64,000 nucleotides of DNA from Volucella zonaria (Eukaryota; Arthropoda; Insecta; Diptera; Syrphidae), in assembly GCA_963966105.1 (NCBI GenBank), contig OZ014530.1, positions 236,392,826 to 236,456,825 of the forward strand, written 5' to 3'. Below, one piece after another: positions 41,953 to 53,589 of the stretch. Below the pieces are notes generated by a model. It ran no database searches, had not been told where the DNA came from, and saw nothing but the letters and a program-made list of their open reading frames with translations. The position numbers and the translations under genes were made by a program. The stretch's first letter is position 1, and the number at the start of each line of letters is the position of its first letter.

Positions 41953-44050
41953 TATGTTAAATTTACGGACTATTATCGGAAAAAATTTATATTCATACAA
42001 AAACCAAAAAACTACGGCGAACCACTTGAAGAAAGAAATTAAGAAAAAAAGGGAACCAGGTGAGACTAGTAGAAAAAACTCTGATATAATAAGTATTGAG
42101 TCTTGCAATATAAGCGAGGAATCAAATTTTTTTTGTCGATTGTTGTTAGGCAGCCGTCCAAAAATATTTACCGAAAAAGAAAGGTGATTCGTATATATTT
42201 TATGTATCTCAATCAGCATATTTATTTTTGAGAAATAAATTTAATCTGAATTTGCCTCATATAAGTACTATTAATCGTTGGGCTCCAGTCAAATGCCTTC
42301 AGCCAGGATCAAAAAATTTTGCATTTGAAGATTTAAGAAAAAAATGTTCCCTTTTCGAAGAACGGGATAGGAGAAATTTTATATTAATTTTTTGATCAAA
42401 TCGTAATACGCAGGGAACTACGATACAATCCACAATTGGATTTAGTAGATGGTTTTGAAAATTTGGGTTTTGTCAGAAATAAACAAATTGGAAAACAAGT
42501 TTGTGTTTTTATGATCAGGGGATTGATCAATAATTTCAAGTACGTGCTAAATTATTTTGTATCCAAAAGTGGGTTATCTGGAGAGACTTTAATGAGAATA
42601 GTTAAAGAAAATATAAGCATTCTTTCCGAAATTGGCATAAATGTCCGAGCTATTACTTGCGATCAAGATTCGTCGAACAGGAAATGCTTCGCGATACTAG
42701 GAGTTTCCGCGATACGCCCATATTTGTCTTTGGGAGAAAGTAAAATATATTGTTTGTATGACTTTCCATATTTAATCAAGTCACTTAGAAATGGGTTATT
42801 AAAATCCAACCTAAGTACTTCTGATGGTGTTGTTAGTTTCAAAATTGTTGAGGCGCTATATGAACTTCAGAAAAATGGAAAAACCAAAATGTGCGTGAAA
42901 TTAAAAAGTCAACACATTTCGGCAAATGGCTTCGAAAAAATGAGAATAAAACTGGTTACTCAAGTTTTTCGTAGAACTGCTAAAGCAATAATAAAAACAG
43001 TCATGGAAATTTGAGGTTTTAAGCAATGCTCCGCGGATATTGCACTTGCAACAGCCAATTTTATCTATAAAGTGGACCAAATTTTCGACTGTACGAGCAG
43101 TTTATCATTAAAGGGAGATAATTTGCAAAGGTCAGCTATTCAGATCAGCAATGTACCACATAATTTCATTAAAAAAGTTTCGTAAAACACGTCGAAGGAT
43201 GGTCTTTTATTAACAAGTCGAAACCAATTTAATTCATAGAGGGAATGAAGCAATCACTTAATGGTTTATTGCTTCTGGCTGAAGAAAACCTAAAGCCAGA
43301 TTCCGATAATTTTTTTTTAATAACTAAGCGGTTCAATCAAGATCCTTTAGAAAATTTGTTTTCCATTGTTCGACAAAAAGGTGGCAACAACAATAATCCC
43401 TCTTTGGCAGAATTGAATACAATCATAGCCAAAATCATTGCAACAAATATAGTGCAAAGCACTTCACTGGCTAACTGCGAAGAAGATAGTGATATAATGC
43501 TTAATATAACAATATCAAAGAAAAATTTAACAGATTTAAATGAGCTACCCGAACAACATTTGACGGAAGATGATACTGTAATGAGGTATATCCAGAATAT
43601 TTTATTGAAGACCATTTTAATAATGCTTCACAAATCAATATTGACCTTTTGTCGATGAGATATTTTTTGGGATACGTGGCATTCAAAGTACTACCAAAGA
43701 TTGATTGCGATACTTGCAGGTTTAGTATCAGAAAAGTTGGTGAAGTTTTATCGTGCCCATCCGAGTTGTTCATATTCTATAGAAATGATAGTAATTTTGG
43801 AAATTTAAATGCGCCGTCAGATCTATTCTTTGACGTTGGTAAGAAACACATCTTAAAATTTCATTCTGTGTTTACTAAGTCCTGAAATAGTTGGCATAAA
43901 GGCAAAAATTATTGCAAGATACAAGGAAAGTACACCTGATTGGTTTTACTTCGATAGTTCATGCCTTGAGCATAAAATAAAAATTGCTGAATTTCTTATT
44001 TTAGTTCTACTGCGAAAGCATTGCTCTTGGGCGGTTGAAAAAAAATGAAC

Positions 44051-44600
44051 GTAAGTGCAGTAAAAAGGTTCAAATTTTAATCGTCTAGAATAAAAATATA
44101 TAAGTATGTACCGATACAATTTCAACCTGTGTAAAGAAAAACAAAAGATACTGCAACATCACCGAAAATTAATTCCCAAAAGATATATTGATATGCATGT
44201 ACCTATATACATACTTATATATGCCCTTCCATGCATACATACATACCTAACCGCACACAAGAAAACACAAAAGGAAAAAAACAAGAACGACACGAGTTTC
44301 TGCCGATCTTTCTTTACTCCCTTCTATTGTTTTGCCAAAGGGTATTCTATAAAAAAAAAAAAAATAAATAAATACTTTAAAGCTCTGAGAACGAATGAAC
44401 TTTTGAGAGCAAAAATATTATGAAAAGCTTGGGGGTCGAATTATAGGACCCCCCGTATAAAAATTTCCGCAAAATATTTTTATATGGCGTGCACTATCTT
44501 GGCATTATATAGTCTTCGCTGTAACGTATAAAGTTTTTTTTTAAATGGCCCTTAAAAATTTTAGGGTACGAGTTAGGGAAGGCAAACATTAGTAATGTTT
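44051..44600. other. Spacer with short G/C hairpin
   Basis: GGGGGTC near 44430 and GACCCCCC near 44449 can pair. TACATACC-type repeats lie near 44210-44250. No gene is recognised. It may hold the 3' end of the P-like element. Confidence 0.4.
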
Positions 44601-46640
44601 CTTTAGCAGACGGTTCAGGTATGGAGGTCGCAGGTTGTTTGTCTTTGCGAATGGAAATACAGGGGAAATTTATCCCATTAGAATATCCAGTAATCCCAAA
44701 TCTTACAAATCTCCTGTTACCGGGTGCGAACTTTGGCGCCGGACAGGAATTGGATCACGCGTGTGGAATTTTTCGAAACAGGCTGACGTGACATCGATTT
44801 CAGCAATCACAGAAAGACTAGATCTAGATCAGTCAATCAATTGACACCCTCGAACACCGACGTAAAGTCTCCTGTCTCACTTTGTTTTATCGCTATTTCC
44901 ACCACCAGTGCTCCATTGAAATTGCCAGTAGCATTCCGCCCATTCAAACTTTCAACCGTAACACCCGTCTCGCTATGAATGCTCATCAGTATACCCTCAA
45001 GCCCATTTTCGGACATACTCTAAAATATCGTGATTCTTTCCTAAGCCGTACAACTCGCTTATGGAATGTCTGGTCGTTATAACTTGCAAACATTTAAAAA
45101 CAATGTACATCGGTACCTGTCTTTTCTTTCTCCCTAAATTTCCTTCGCCCGCGCTGTGTACGAACATTTTAAGGGTACAAAAACCAATTGAGCGCGCGCC
45201 GATTATAAAAAAAAAAGATGAGAACCAGGATAGGGAATTAAGTAAAGTCATAGATAGGGTTTCGAAAAACATGCGAGAGAAATTAAGATGCCCACATGGA
45301 GCATAAGGATAGGACGCCGGCTGAACCGATCAAGCAGCGTTACTATCCAGTATCCAGTCCCGCCGGCAGTTCAGCGTCACATAGATAACAAATTAGAAGA
45401 GATGTTACAAGAAGAGATCATAGAAAAATTAACTAGTCCATGGGCTTCTCCCATTCTTTTGATTAAAAAGAAAGATGATTCGTTGAGATTCTGTTTCGAT
45501 TACATCTCAGCTACCTTGGACAAACTCCGGGTGCTTGATGTCATTGTTGGACATCGAATCCGCGTATTAACATCTTCCCATTGACAAAAAGTATCTGCCA
45601 TATACGGATTTCATCATACCTAATCAGGGCCTCTTCCAATGCAAAAGGATGCCATTCGGGCTACATAAGTCAACACCGTGCTGGAACCGCATGTGTTTGT
45701 ATACATGGATGACATCGTGATCGTCAGCAATAATTTCCGCTAACGCCTGGAAATATTGGAAGAGGTCTTCAAGAGATTGACTGCGGCAGGCCACAAGGTT
45801 AGGAAGAAATGTGCAACTTCTTTAGAAATGCTTTTCATGTGGCCCCAGAAAAGGTCGAGGGTACGGTTAGGATACCTGTGCCAAAGAATATAAAGGAAGT
45901 TATGGGTTTTGTCGCCACGTGCTTGGTGACTGCCCCGATTCTGACATGTACCGATTTTGAGCAGCCGTTGGTGGTGCAAACCGACGCATTGGACTATGGC
46001 GTTGGAGCATAGTCATAACACAGTCATTTGAAGACGATGAGACACTACTGTGGAATAGAAACGAGAAAAACTATTCAACCACAGAAAAGGCGCGCTTAGC
46101 CGTACTGTTTGCTATTGAAAAGTTGCGACTACATGTTGAGGGTATTCGATTTACGGTTGTAACGGATCACTAATGATTGGTGTGGCTAAGTACTCGTAAC
46201 CTCAAGGATCCATGCGGTAGGTTAGCTAGGTGGGCGGATTGGTTGCAGTAGTTCGACTTCGAAATTGTGCGCCGTAAGGGAAAAGATCACGTGATTCTGG
46301 TCATACTTTCGATGAATGCTGCGGTGGAGAGCAAATCCCGGATCAGTAGATCGCCAAAATGATCAATAAAGTCAAGTCGAATCCGCTGGACTGGAGAGTA
46401 GAACATGAAACTTTGTTTAGATTTGTTAGAGCAAAACACGTGATTGTGCATGACAATAGTTCGGAATGGAAAGAAGTACTTCAGAGGGTAGATAGAACTA
46501 GGGTATTGAAGGTATGTCATAACGGATCATTCAGCTATCTCTAAAGGATACAGGAGTTGTATCGGCCTTCTTAGTATGGATCCACTTGGCAGACGTATTT
46601 CGCAAGCTCGGGTGTTGCCCTCTCTGCCAGGAAAGCACTT
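44601..46640 (+). pseudogene. Ty3/Gypsy-type pol, decayed, split by LINE-A copy A5
   Basis: After LINE-A, pol resumes near 45219 with ELSKVIDRVSKNM. RT: YPVPPAVQRHIDNKLEEML, then SPWASPILLIKKKDDSLRFC (45449-45500), LFQCKRMPFGLHKSTPCWNR and a YMDDIVIVSN catalytic box near 45705. RNase H: PILTCTDFEQPLVVQTDAL (45936-46000), NYSTTEKARLAVLFAIEKLR and LARWADWLQ. Integrase zinc-finger-like remnants follow to about 46640. Frames change repeatedly. The part before the LINE (44601-44827) reads an unplaced open frame (44635-44844) and is assigned to this element with low confidence. No LTRs were found. Confidence 0.8.
44828..45216 (+). mobile_element. LINE-A copy A5, 3' part, inserted in the Gypsy relic
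   Basis: Begins ATCAGTCAATCAATTGACAC as copy A1 does at 727, continues through LFYRYFHHQCSIEIASSIPP, NTRLAMNAHQYTLKPIFGHT and FLSRTTRLWN, with a deletion of about 19 bp near 45068 relative to A1. It ends with the AAGGG hairpin region (45170-45190), GCGCGCC, GATTAT and an A-run to 45216. Very similar to A1, so both derive from closely related source copies. Confidence 0.9.
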
Positions 46641-46649
46641 TTCGAGGAC

Positions 46650-49060
46650 CACAAATGTCAAAGCGTTCTTGCCAGTGATGAATCTTCCAAAAGCACAACA
46701 TCACAGACTCGTTTACTGGAACTTAATTGATTTTTTGCATGATGTATAGGTAAAGTTCTCAAAAAAAAAAACGTGGGCGCTCCTTCCATTGTCCTCACAG
46801 TTCTTTTCCTGATATGACATGATGATTCGACTAAATCTCCGTTTGCACCGTTTGACGGAGTAAGGGGCGCAAGATCCAACGGGTCATCTCCAGCGTAAGT
46901 TAGCGATGACACCTTCGACTTCTGTCAATAAAGTTTGAAATTGATCAGCATTTAAAGTTGCCTTGCCGATAGCTGCTTTTAGGGCCATCTTAACTACCCC
47001 TATCACACCACCATGGAGCTCGCTGGACGATAAACTTCCACCTGATGTGGGAGTTGAGATTTCGTAGCACCGACGACACCCTTTGAATGTAGTGGCTTTA
47101 TCGAAATAGGTTATACGATGAACTCCTCTCCTCGCTATAAATCGCATGATAGGAAGAAGACAGGATTTATTCGTTAGGTCTGTGGTGCTCACAATATGAA
47201 CAGCAGGGACACACAGCACACGTGAATAGCAAAATGTGATGTTTTGCGTCGTTGCACCTACAATTACCTCAAATGACCGAGATGAGAGGATTCGACCTCT
47301 GGGAAATGGCGCAAATATCTGCCTAGCTGGAGTACTTCGGAGAACCTTGCAAGTATAGCACTTCTTGATGATGTTTTTTTTATTGATTGGCGCCCCTTTA
47401 CGATCCAGTATAAAGACCGCAGCCGTGAAAGAATCGAGAATGTGCGTGATGCCATGAAATGTCTTTTGATGAGCAACGGTGATGATTAGCTCTGTGACGT
47501 GGGATGAATTGTATACCTAATAATACCTGGTAGGATTATTAACGTTAGCTGCCACAAATTGAAGTCGACCTCCTGCTCGTAGAAATTCATCACCAGCGTC
47601 TAAAAGACCGTTATTAATTTCGATTTCGAAGGTATACCTTTTTTCTTTCGAAGAGCCGTAATCTCTTCTGGATAATACTAGCGTTGCATTCTGTGAATCC
47701 AATGCTTTTCAGCACGATAAACCTCTTTAGTAGACAGATACTTTGAAAATTTATGTTTGCGCATGATATCCACAGCTCTTGGGAAGTAAGCTGTTATATG
47801 TTAAAGGTGCATCCAATAACCGAATTTCTTAGTGTTGAGAATAGGTGAAGTGCCTTCTTCAAGATCGTCTATTTCCTCTTCCTCAGTACTCGATGACAAA
47901 GCACACACACACGCAGATCTCTTTCTGCAGCAACCATTAAACCAAGTCAATGGATTCACAAGTGAGGCTGCGCCGATCCCACGTGGTTTGCCGGATTATC
48001 TGCACCAGGACAGTGCCTCCAATATGAAACATCTGTTAGCGCTCTGATCTCTTTGACCCGACATTCGATGTACGGCTTCCAACGCTTATGAAATCCCTTG
48101 ATCCAAAAAAGGAAATCTGTGAGTCAGACCAGAGGAACGCTGTGCCGAATTGTGTCTGAAGATTATCAGGGCTGCAGTAAGCTCCAACTTAGGCATGGTC
48201 AACCCGTTCTGATTGTCATTTTTAAGAGGTACCACCTTGTTTTTTGCACAAATAAGGTCCGTTGTTATCGACGGTCCTAGCACAGGCAGTAGCTCCAAAA
48301 GCGAACTGACTCGCATCCGCAAAGATATGTACCTCAGTCCTGTTACAGGTCTTTAAAAAAATGACGAGGTATCGTGATTTCGTTAAGCTCATCTATTTCA
48401 TTGCAGCAAGCAGTCCAAACGCTCTGTAGATCCTCAGGCAATTTCGCATCCCACTCCAATTTTCGACGCCAGATATTCTGGAAAAGTATTTTTAAACGTA
48501 CAGTCCAGGGAGTCAGAATACCAAACCGATCGAACACCTTCGCCATAATCTTTAAAATGCCTCGCTTTGTAGCCAGCAGACATTCAGATTTAAGCAATTG
48601 TACGACTTCCAATTCATCTGTTGGTAAAACCCATCGTAGACCCAAAACTGTCTGAGTGTTAGCAAATCGATCCTCCATTGTAAAAGATTGTCTAACGCTT
48701 ACGCTGTTGCAGTTCCATTTTCATAGCGTCATTGAAGCAGATACGAAATCGTCCATATAAAACGCTTTTAACAGCTTTCCACAAGTACGTGCGTATTTTG
48801 CCTTGGCCTCTTCGACAATTTTCTGCAACGTTGCAGTAAGAAGAGATGGACTGCTTGTGACGCCAAAAGTTAGACGAGTCATTCTAAAGGTCTGCACAGC
48901 AAGTAAGTTTCTCCCATTGTCGATTTTTATCAAAGAACCAAAAAAACGGATGACTGTCTCTGTCTGGTTCAGCCAATAATATTTGCAGAAATGCCTTCTC
49001 GATTTCATTGATGTTACCGAAAATTTGTTATCGACTGCGTTCTACTCATAAAATTAATTT
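46650..49060 (-). pseudogene. BEL/Pao-type pol, decayed
   Basis: Minus strand from about 49015: EIEKAFLQILLAEPDRDSHP, QTFRMTRLTFGVTSSPSLLT (48850-48910), and the catalytic box as YMDDFVSAS (near 48725-48750). Next VLGLRWVLPTDELEVVQLL and LKIMAKVFDRFGILTPWTVR, the peptidase A17-like region of BEL elements, then IWRRKLEWDAKLPEDL. Integrase: PRGRILSSRSFE region near 47290, VCVPAVHIVSTTDLTNKSCL near 47150-47215, FDKATTFKG, and the terminal VGDVVLLEDSS near 46680. Numerous stops and shifts. It meets the Gypsy relic tail to tail near 46645. Confidence 0.85.
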
Positions 49061-49129
49061 CGACTGGTGTTGGACTGTAGCCCTATTCCCTTTGTTATCC
49101 TTATATTGCCAAATATAATTAGCCATCTG

Positions 49130-50230
49130 CTTCATATATTTATCCTTTTCCTCAATTTTGGAAAATCGCTAGTCATTTCGGTTCCCAAAAAAATCAAATG
49201 CATCCTCTCCTAGTGATTATAGGCCTATCAGCAAATTACCGTGCCTATCTAAGGTGTTTGAAAAGCTTATCTCTAAACAAATAATAGCTCACTTATCTTC
49301 GAATAGCCTCCTTAGCCCTTTCCAATCTAGTTTCAAAACCAACCATAATTGCTCTTCGGCCATGATTAACATCTTAGACGATATAAGGCATAACTTTGAT
49401 AGAGGATTTGTAATATTACTTCGCCTGCTTGACTTATCGAAGACCTTCGATAAAGTAAACCATTCTGTGCTAGAAGCTCTAAAAGTTTTTTGGTTTCAGC
49501 GTTCCGTCTGTTAAACTTATTAGGAATTGTCTGTCCAATAGGTGACAAAGGGTTATCGCTGGAAGGAAATCTTCAGAGTTTAAAATAATAAGGCAAGGTA
49601 TATCTAAGGGATCAGTTCTCGGACATATCCTATTCTGTGTTTTCATAAATGACTTACTATCAGTTTGCAAATATGCTGCAATCCATCTTTACGCTGACGA
49701 TGTTCAGCTTTACCTGGTCCACCCGTAGAGTAAGATTGAGGAACTCGCCTTAAAACTAAATGATGATTTATCTCTGATCCATAACTGGTCTGTGGTAAAC
49801 AGACTATTTCTGAACCCTGCTAAATCGAAAAGTCTTTTTATTTCCCACCGCAAGCTGAACATTAGCCTTGTACCTAACCTTTGGTTTGCTAACTCAAGGC
49901 TAAAGCTTGTAGAATCATTTACCAGTCTCCGTTTTGTTATAAGCAATAACTTATAGGGATTCGATCCTACTAACCTTATCATTGGGCGTATCTGTGGATG
50001 CTTACGTAATCTCTGGCTTACAGCAAGCTATACTCCTATTGAAACTCGATTAAAACTTGTGATGACTCTTATTGTACCTATAATTACTTATTCCGAAGTG
50101 GTCTACAGTAACCTTGACTCTCTTTCTCAGCGAAAACTCCAAGTAGCTTTCAATGAGGCTGTGCGATATCTTCATGGGCTCCACAGATACTATCACATCT
50201 CCGCTCATTCTAAAACCCTACGCTTGGTTA
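49130..50230 (+). mobile_element. Jockey-type LINE RT fragment C3, decayed
   Basis: VIPVPKK-like and DYRPISKLPCLSKVFEKLIS (49210-49265), LSPFQSSFKTNHNCSSAMIN, LLDLSKTFDKVNH (49429-49467), then shifted frames with GISKGSVLGHILFCVFINDL (49599-49655), the catalytic box AIHLYADDVQLYL (49679-49717), and WSVVNRLFLNPAKSKSLFIS. The C-terminal LRNLWLTASYTPIETRLKLV and VPIITYSEVVYSNLDSLSQR follow. The match fades at about 50230. Similar in type, but not in detail, to the LINEs at 23.1 and 24.5 kb. Confidence 0.82.
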
Positions 50231-50984
50231 ACTCGAAAGATAAGGGAGAAGCCATCAGGCCTTCTCCAAAGAAGGGCAAACGGATAGATTTCGGGGTGGA
50301 TCGTATATCAAACGGTTCCCTTCTGCAGGAAGGGCACCCCGGAAAAAATATATCTGCAATTAAGGCATGATAATATGTTAGAAAAATTCATATTCTCACG
50401 ATCAGCTGGGATGAAAGGCGATAAAATTCTTAAGCTCTTGCTTCGCTTCAACGTTTAATCAGTGCAATTCTACTAGTGCTCTCGAATGAACTGCTAGAAC
50501 CGGATTGGACTAAAAGGTATTGTGTAAGGCGGTCGAAGTTCCGGTAGATCGGCAACAAAATATTGTGCGTAGGCAATTATTCATGTAGTGGAACCCTCTC
50601 ACTTAATCAGACAAAACAGCGGGTCGCTTAAGGCAAACGTGTCGCAGAACAGTTGAGAAAAAATCGAGGTCACTATATGGCAGGTGTAGTTGACGCGCTA
50701 TGCCTAAGTTGGTGGAAATTGCATTCCTGTCTGCGTTTACGAAATTTGGAGGAAAAGGTATAATGAAAAACTATATCAGCTAACGTGACAGGTTGTGATT
50801 ACAGTGATGAAGGCTCTAGGTTAAATGTGGCACATACCCACTAGTGTCCAAAGAATCTTCAGTTAATCCCAGTCGGATAGCGGGCCAGAGAAACACCGTA
50901 TCTAAGATGACGCGCTCAGTTGGAAGTAAATCTTTACCAACTCTACGTGCAACCCTGAAGACAGCTAACTAAGAATCGACATTC

Positions 50985-51075
50985 GTTATACGGACCTTCT
51001 CAGTCTGAAAGCCGCCTTTAAAAATAAAGCAAACAATGCCAAGCTAAGGCGATGGAACGTTTTTTTGGTCTTAAT
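50985..51075 (+). mobile_element. Possible Gypsy RNase H scrap
   Basis: The frame reads TDLLSLKAAFKNKANNAKLR followed by RWNVFL, which resembles TDHxPLxxA..NKNxNAKLxRW of Gypsy-type RNase H. Only about 30 residues match, and nothing nearby supports it. Confidence 0.35.
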
Positions 51076-51384
51076 CGAAACTCTGAATAATGTTTCACAA
51101 GAGGGGGCATCAGGTCATCCATTTAGCTTACCGTTAAGAGGCTTCCTTCCTTGACGATTAATAATTGCGCGCAACGGAAAAGAAGTGCGACGCTATCATA
51201 GCTGGTTCGAACAAAATTCTATAACACATCTATGAGCAGATAGAATAGGAGAGGAAAGCACTTTTTGTAATGTCGTGTTAATCTACCGCCTGAAAGTCCT
51301 CACATCCGGCATGTTAATTGATTTTGCATGTAACGACGCGCCATCGTAATAGGTACGGAGTTAGATCAAAACACATACCAGACT

Positions 51385-51450
51385 GATCATATTGTCATAG
51401 ACCCAGTATTTTAGATGTCCGCATATTCCTAGGTGTCAACATGCCGAAAA
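51385..51450 (+). mobile_element. Possible LINE endonuclease scrap
   Basis: QTDHIVIDP and, one frame on, ILDVRIFLGVNM resemble the QIDHxxID..SxLDVRxxRGxN stretch before the SDH motif of LINE endonucleases. Very short. Confidence 0.4.
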
Positions 51451-53589
51451 ATTCTGTTCCATGTTTTGATGTCGCACGTGCGTCGTGTAATAACCGTCAG
51501 AACATTTGCCGATCTCATTTCCCTTAATCTGTCCCATAATCCTGCAGCAGAAACGAAGTGGTTATGTACCCAGTCTTCGTGTAGTTATGCCTTGAACTTC
51601 ACGTATAACATAATAACAATTTCGAGAATAAAAAAAAAAACAGGCAAGGGATGATATAATTTAAACCATAAGAGTTTCTTGTATCAGGGAATAAGATATT
51701 GCAACAGAATTGATAAATTCTTTTCAGACAAACTAAACTACAACCCAAATATTGATTCAGTCTATAAATGCAATAGCTGGAAGCCTACCAAGAGTACCAA
51801 TATAGTCAATCCTTTGTTAGTAGATGTTCTGTGCTTCCTTTAGCGAATCATATTAAAGAAGAGCGGGTAACAACCTCTGTAGTATATATGTATGTATCGA
51901 GGAGAAAGTGGCAGTAGATTCCAGACTAGCCCAGCAGCCAACGATTACCTGATGCAAGCAGTACGGTTCCAAATTAAAGATCTCAGAGCGACTGCTACGT
52001 GAAATATTCCCGATGTTTGAAGTTCGGATAGGTCTGTGGAAAATAAGCATACGAAATTCAGTAAGACGTCTGAATGCAAAGTTTTCCTTGGGCATTAAAT
52101 AATGTACCGCTTCAACAGATTAGATTAGAGCAGATTTTTCCAAACAGGTAAACATCGTACTACTCACTAGCATTTATAACTATAATATAATAATCAGCAT
52201 ATGTATATGTGGTATCGTAGAACCGTTAGTAAAGACCCCGCTAATTTGTGAACAGAAATACTACAAAACAGCTAATTTTCAAATTTAAACAACAAAAAAG
52301 ATTTCTCGCGAAATTTCACTTTCTCAAAAATTTCAGACACGTCATGTACTCGCGATTTCGATTAAATCCAATCTAGGAAATCACTCCAAATCGATGTTTG
52401 TCAATATTTTTTTTTGTTTAAAGTATTAAAAAATTCTCACTTTTGATTTTATATGTAAAAATTCTAAGGCTTACCAACATTTCCTGATAAAACAGCACAT
52501 TTTGTCCCAATTTTTCGTTCCAGCAATTGTTGAAATTGAAAAAATAAGAAAAAAATATAACCATGAACGTTCTAAAGGCAACTGTTTCAAAGGCAACGGT
52601 GTATTTATGTTGATCAAAATCTAAAAAAAAAATAAACTTTAATAATTCCGAATTGCTTCCAGCAGCTTTTATGGTTTATCTTCACAACGAAATTTAAAGA
52701 TATCCTTGCTATTATCAAATTTGTGCCGTAACTTGTTGTCTTTTTGTTGTTATTTTTCTAGTTTCCTTGGCTACGGATAAACAGGGTTTAACTGCGCCGG
52801 TTTGCAAATGGTACCTGCGTATTGAATTTATCTGATATTCTTTGAAATGCGGTTTCGCAGTGTAACAACGTTTTCTAGAAGTGACATTACGTTAAGTAAT
52901 TGATAGTGTTGATAGTAATGTATGGATAAATGAAATGAGCTTTTTTAAAAGAAAATGTGCGATTAAATCGAAGGAGTTTGTGACTTCAGTGACAAAAATG
53001 CTTTACTTTAGAAATGTTTCAAATTTGTTGCGAAATTTCGAGGTGAAATGCTTCAGAAATTGTCTTTGCTTCAGGAAAAATAGTGGCCGCTGTCAACTGT
53101 ACTAAACACCCAAGACACATTGCAATTAATACCACCTCTTGTACTAAACATCGAAGACATACTCCATCCTTAGATAACACAAAGAATATTGATAATTTAG
53201 AACTTTATTTTCTAGCAAATATTAAAACCATTTTGGTGTTACGAGTATATTCTACTGGTTAAAACCTGAAAATCACTTCGGTTATTGTCCCTACTAGTTG
53301 CCATTTTTAAATTAAACGCCTGGCAGAAAAATTTGAAGTTGCGAGCGCAATCTAGTTCTAAAATTTTGGAAATACACTTAAATGTAGAACAAAAAAGAGA
53401 TATTGTATTTATGTATTTTGATCTGGGAGAAAGAAAAATTAATGAAGGCAACATTTTATTTGTTGCCCAGCTCTATGTATTATACTATGTATTATGGTAT
53501 TTGCAGTGAAACTGTTCAGGTAAGGTAGATCGTCCATTAATGAAGAGCACATGAAATACTTTCGATGTGCGGGCTGAGTTGAGGAAATG

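Larger units (their letters stand above)
40430..44050 (+). pseudogene. P-element-like transposase (THAP plus P-type catalytic domain), split by a mariner
   Basis: The THAP part starts near 40437: IRLLRFPPLPEEQIWREACN, then after a one-base shift FDPNVLGKRRLKSGATPTLF (40544-40605). The N-terminal zinc cysteines are not visible and may be on an earlier exon. Mariner 40711-41952 follows. Then a coiled region, FDQIVIRRELRYDPQLDLVD (42394-42450), VFMIRGLINNFKYVLNYFVS, and GINVRAITCDQDSSNRK (catalytic-domain Asp near 42661), YDFPYLIKSLRNGLLKSN. After a break: RFNQDPLENLFSIVRQKGGN (43329-43388) and C-terminal CSWAVEKK near 44040. Stops or frameshifts near 43011, 43185, 43610 and 43880. Confidence 0.85.
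50231..53589. other. Mixed region, mostly unassigned, with small retroelement scraps
   Basis: Apart from the two fragments listed inside it, I see no open gene, RNA gene or clear repeat boundary. 51640 is an A-run. 52230-53240 is A+T-rich. A short ORF at 53285-53509 has no domain I recognise. Confidence 0.4.
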
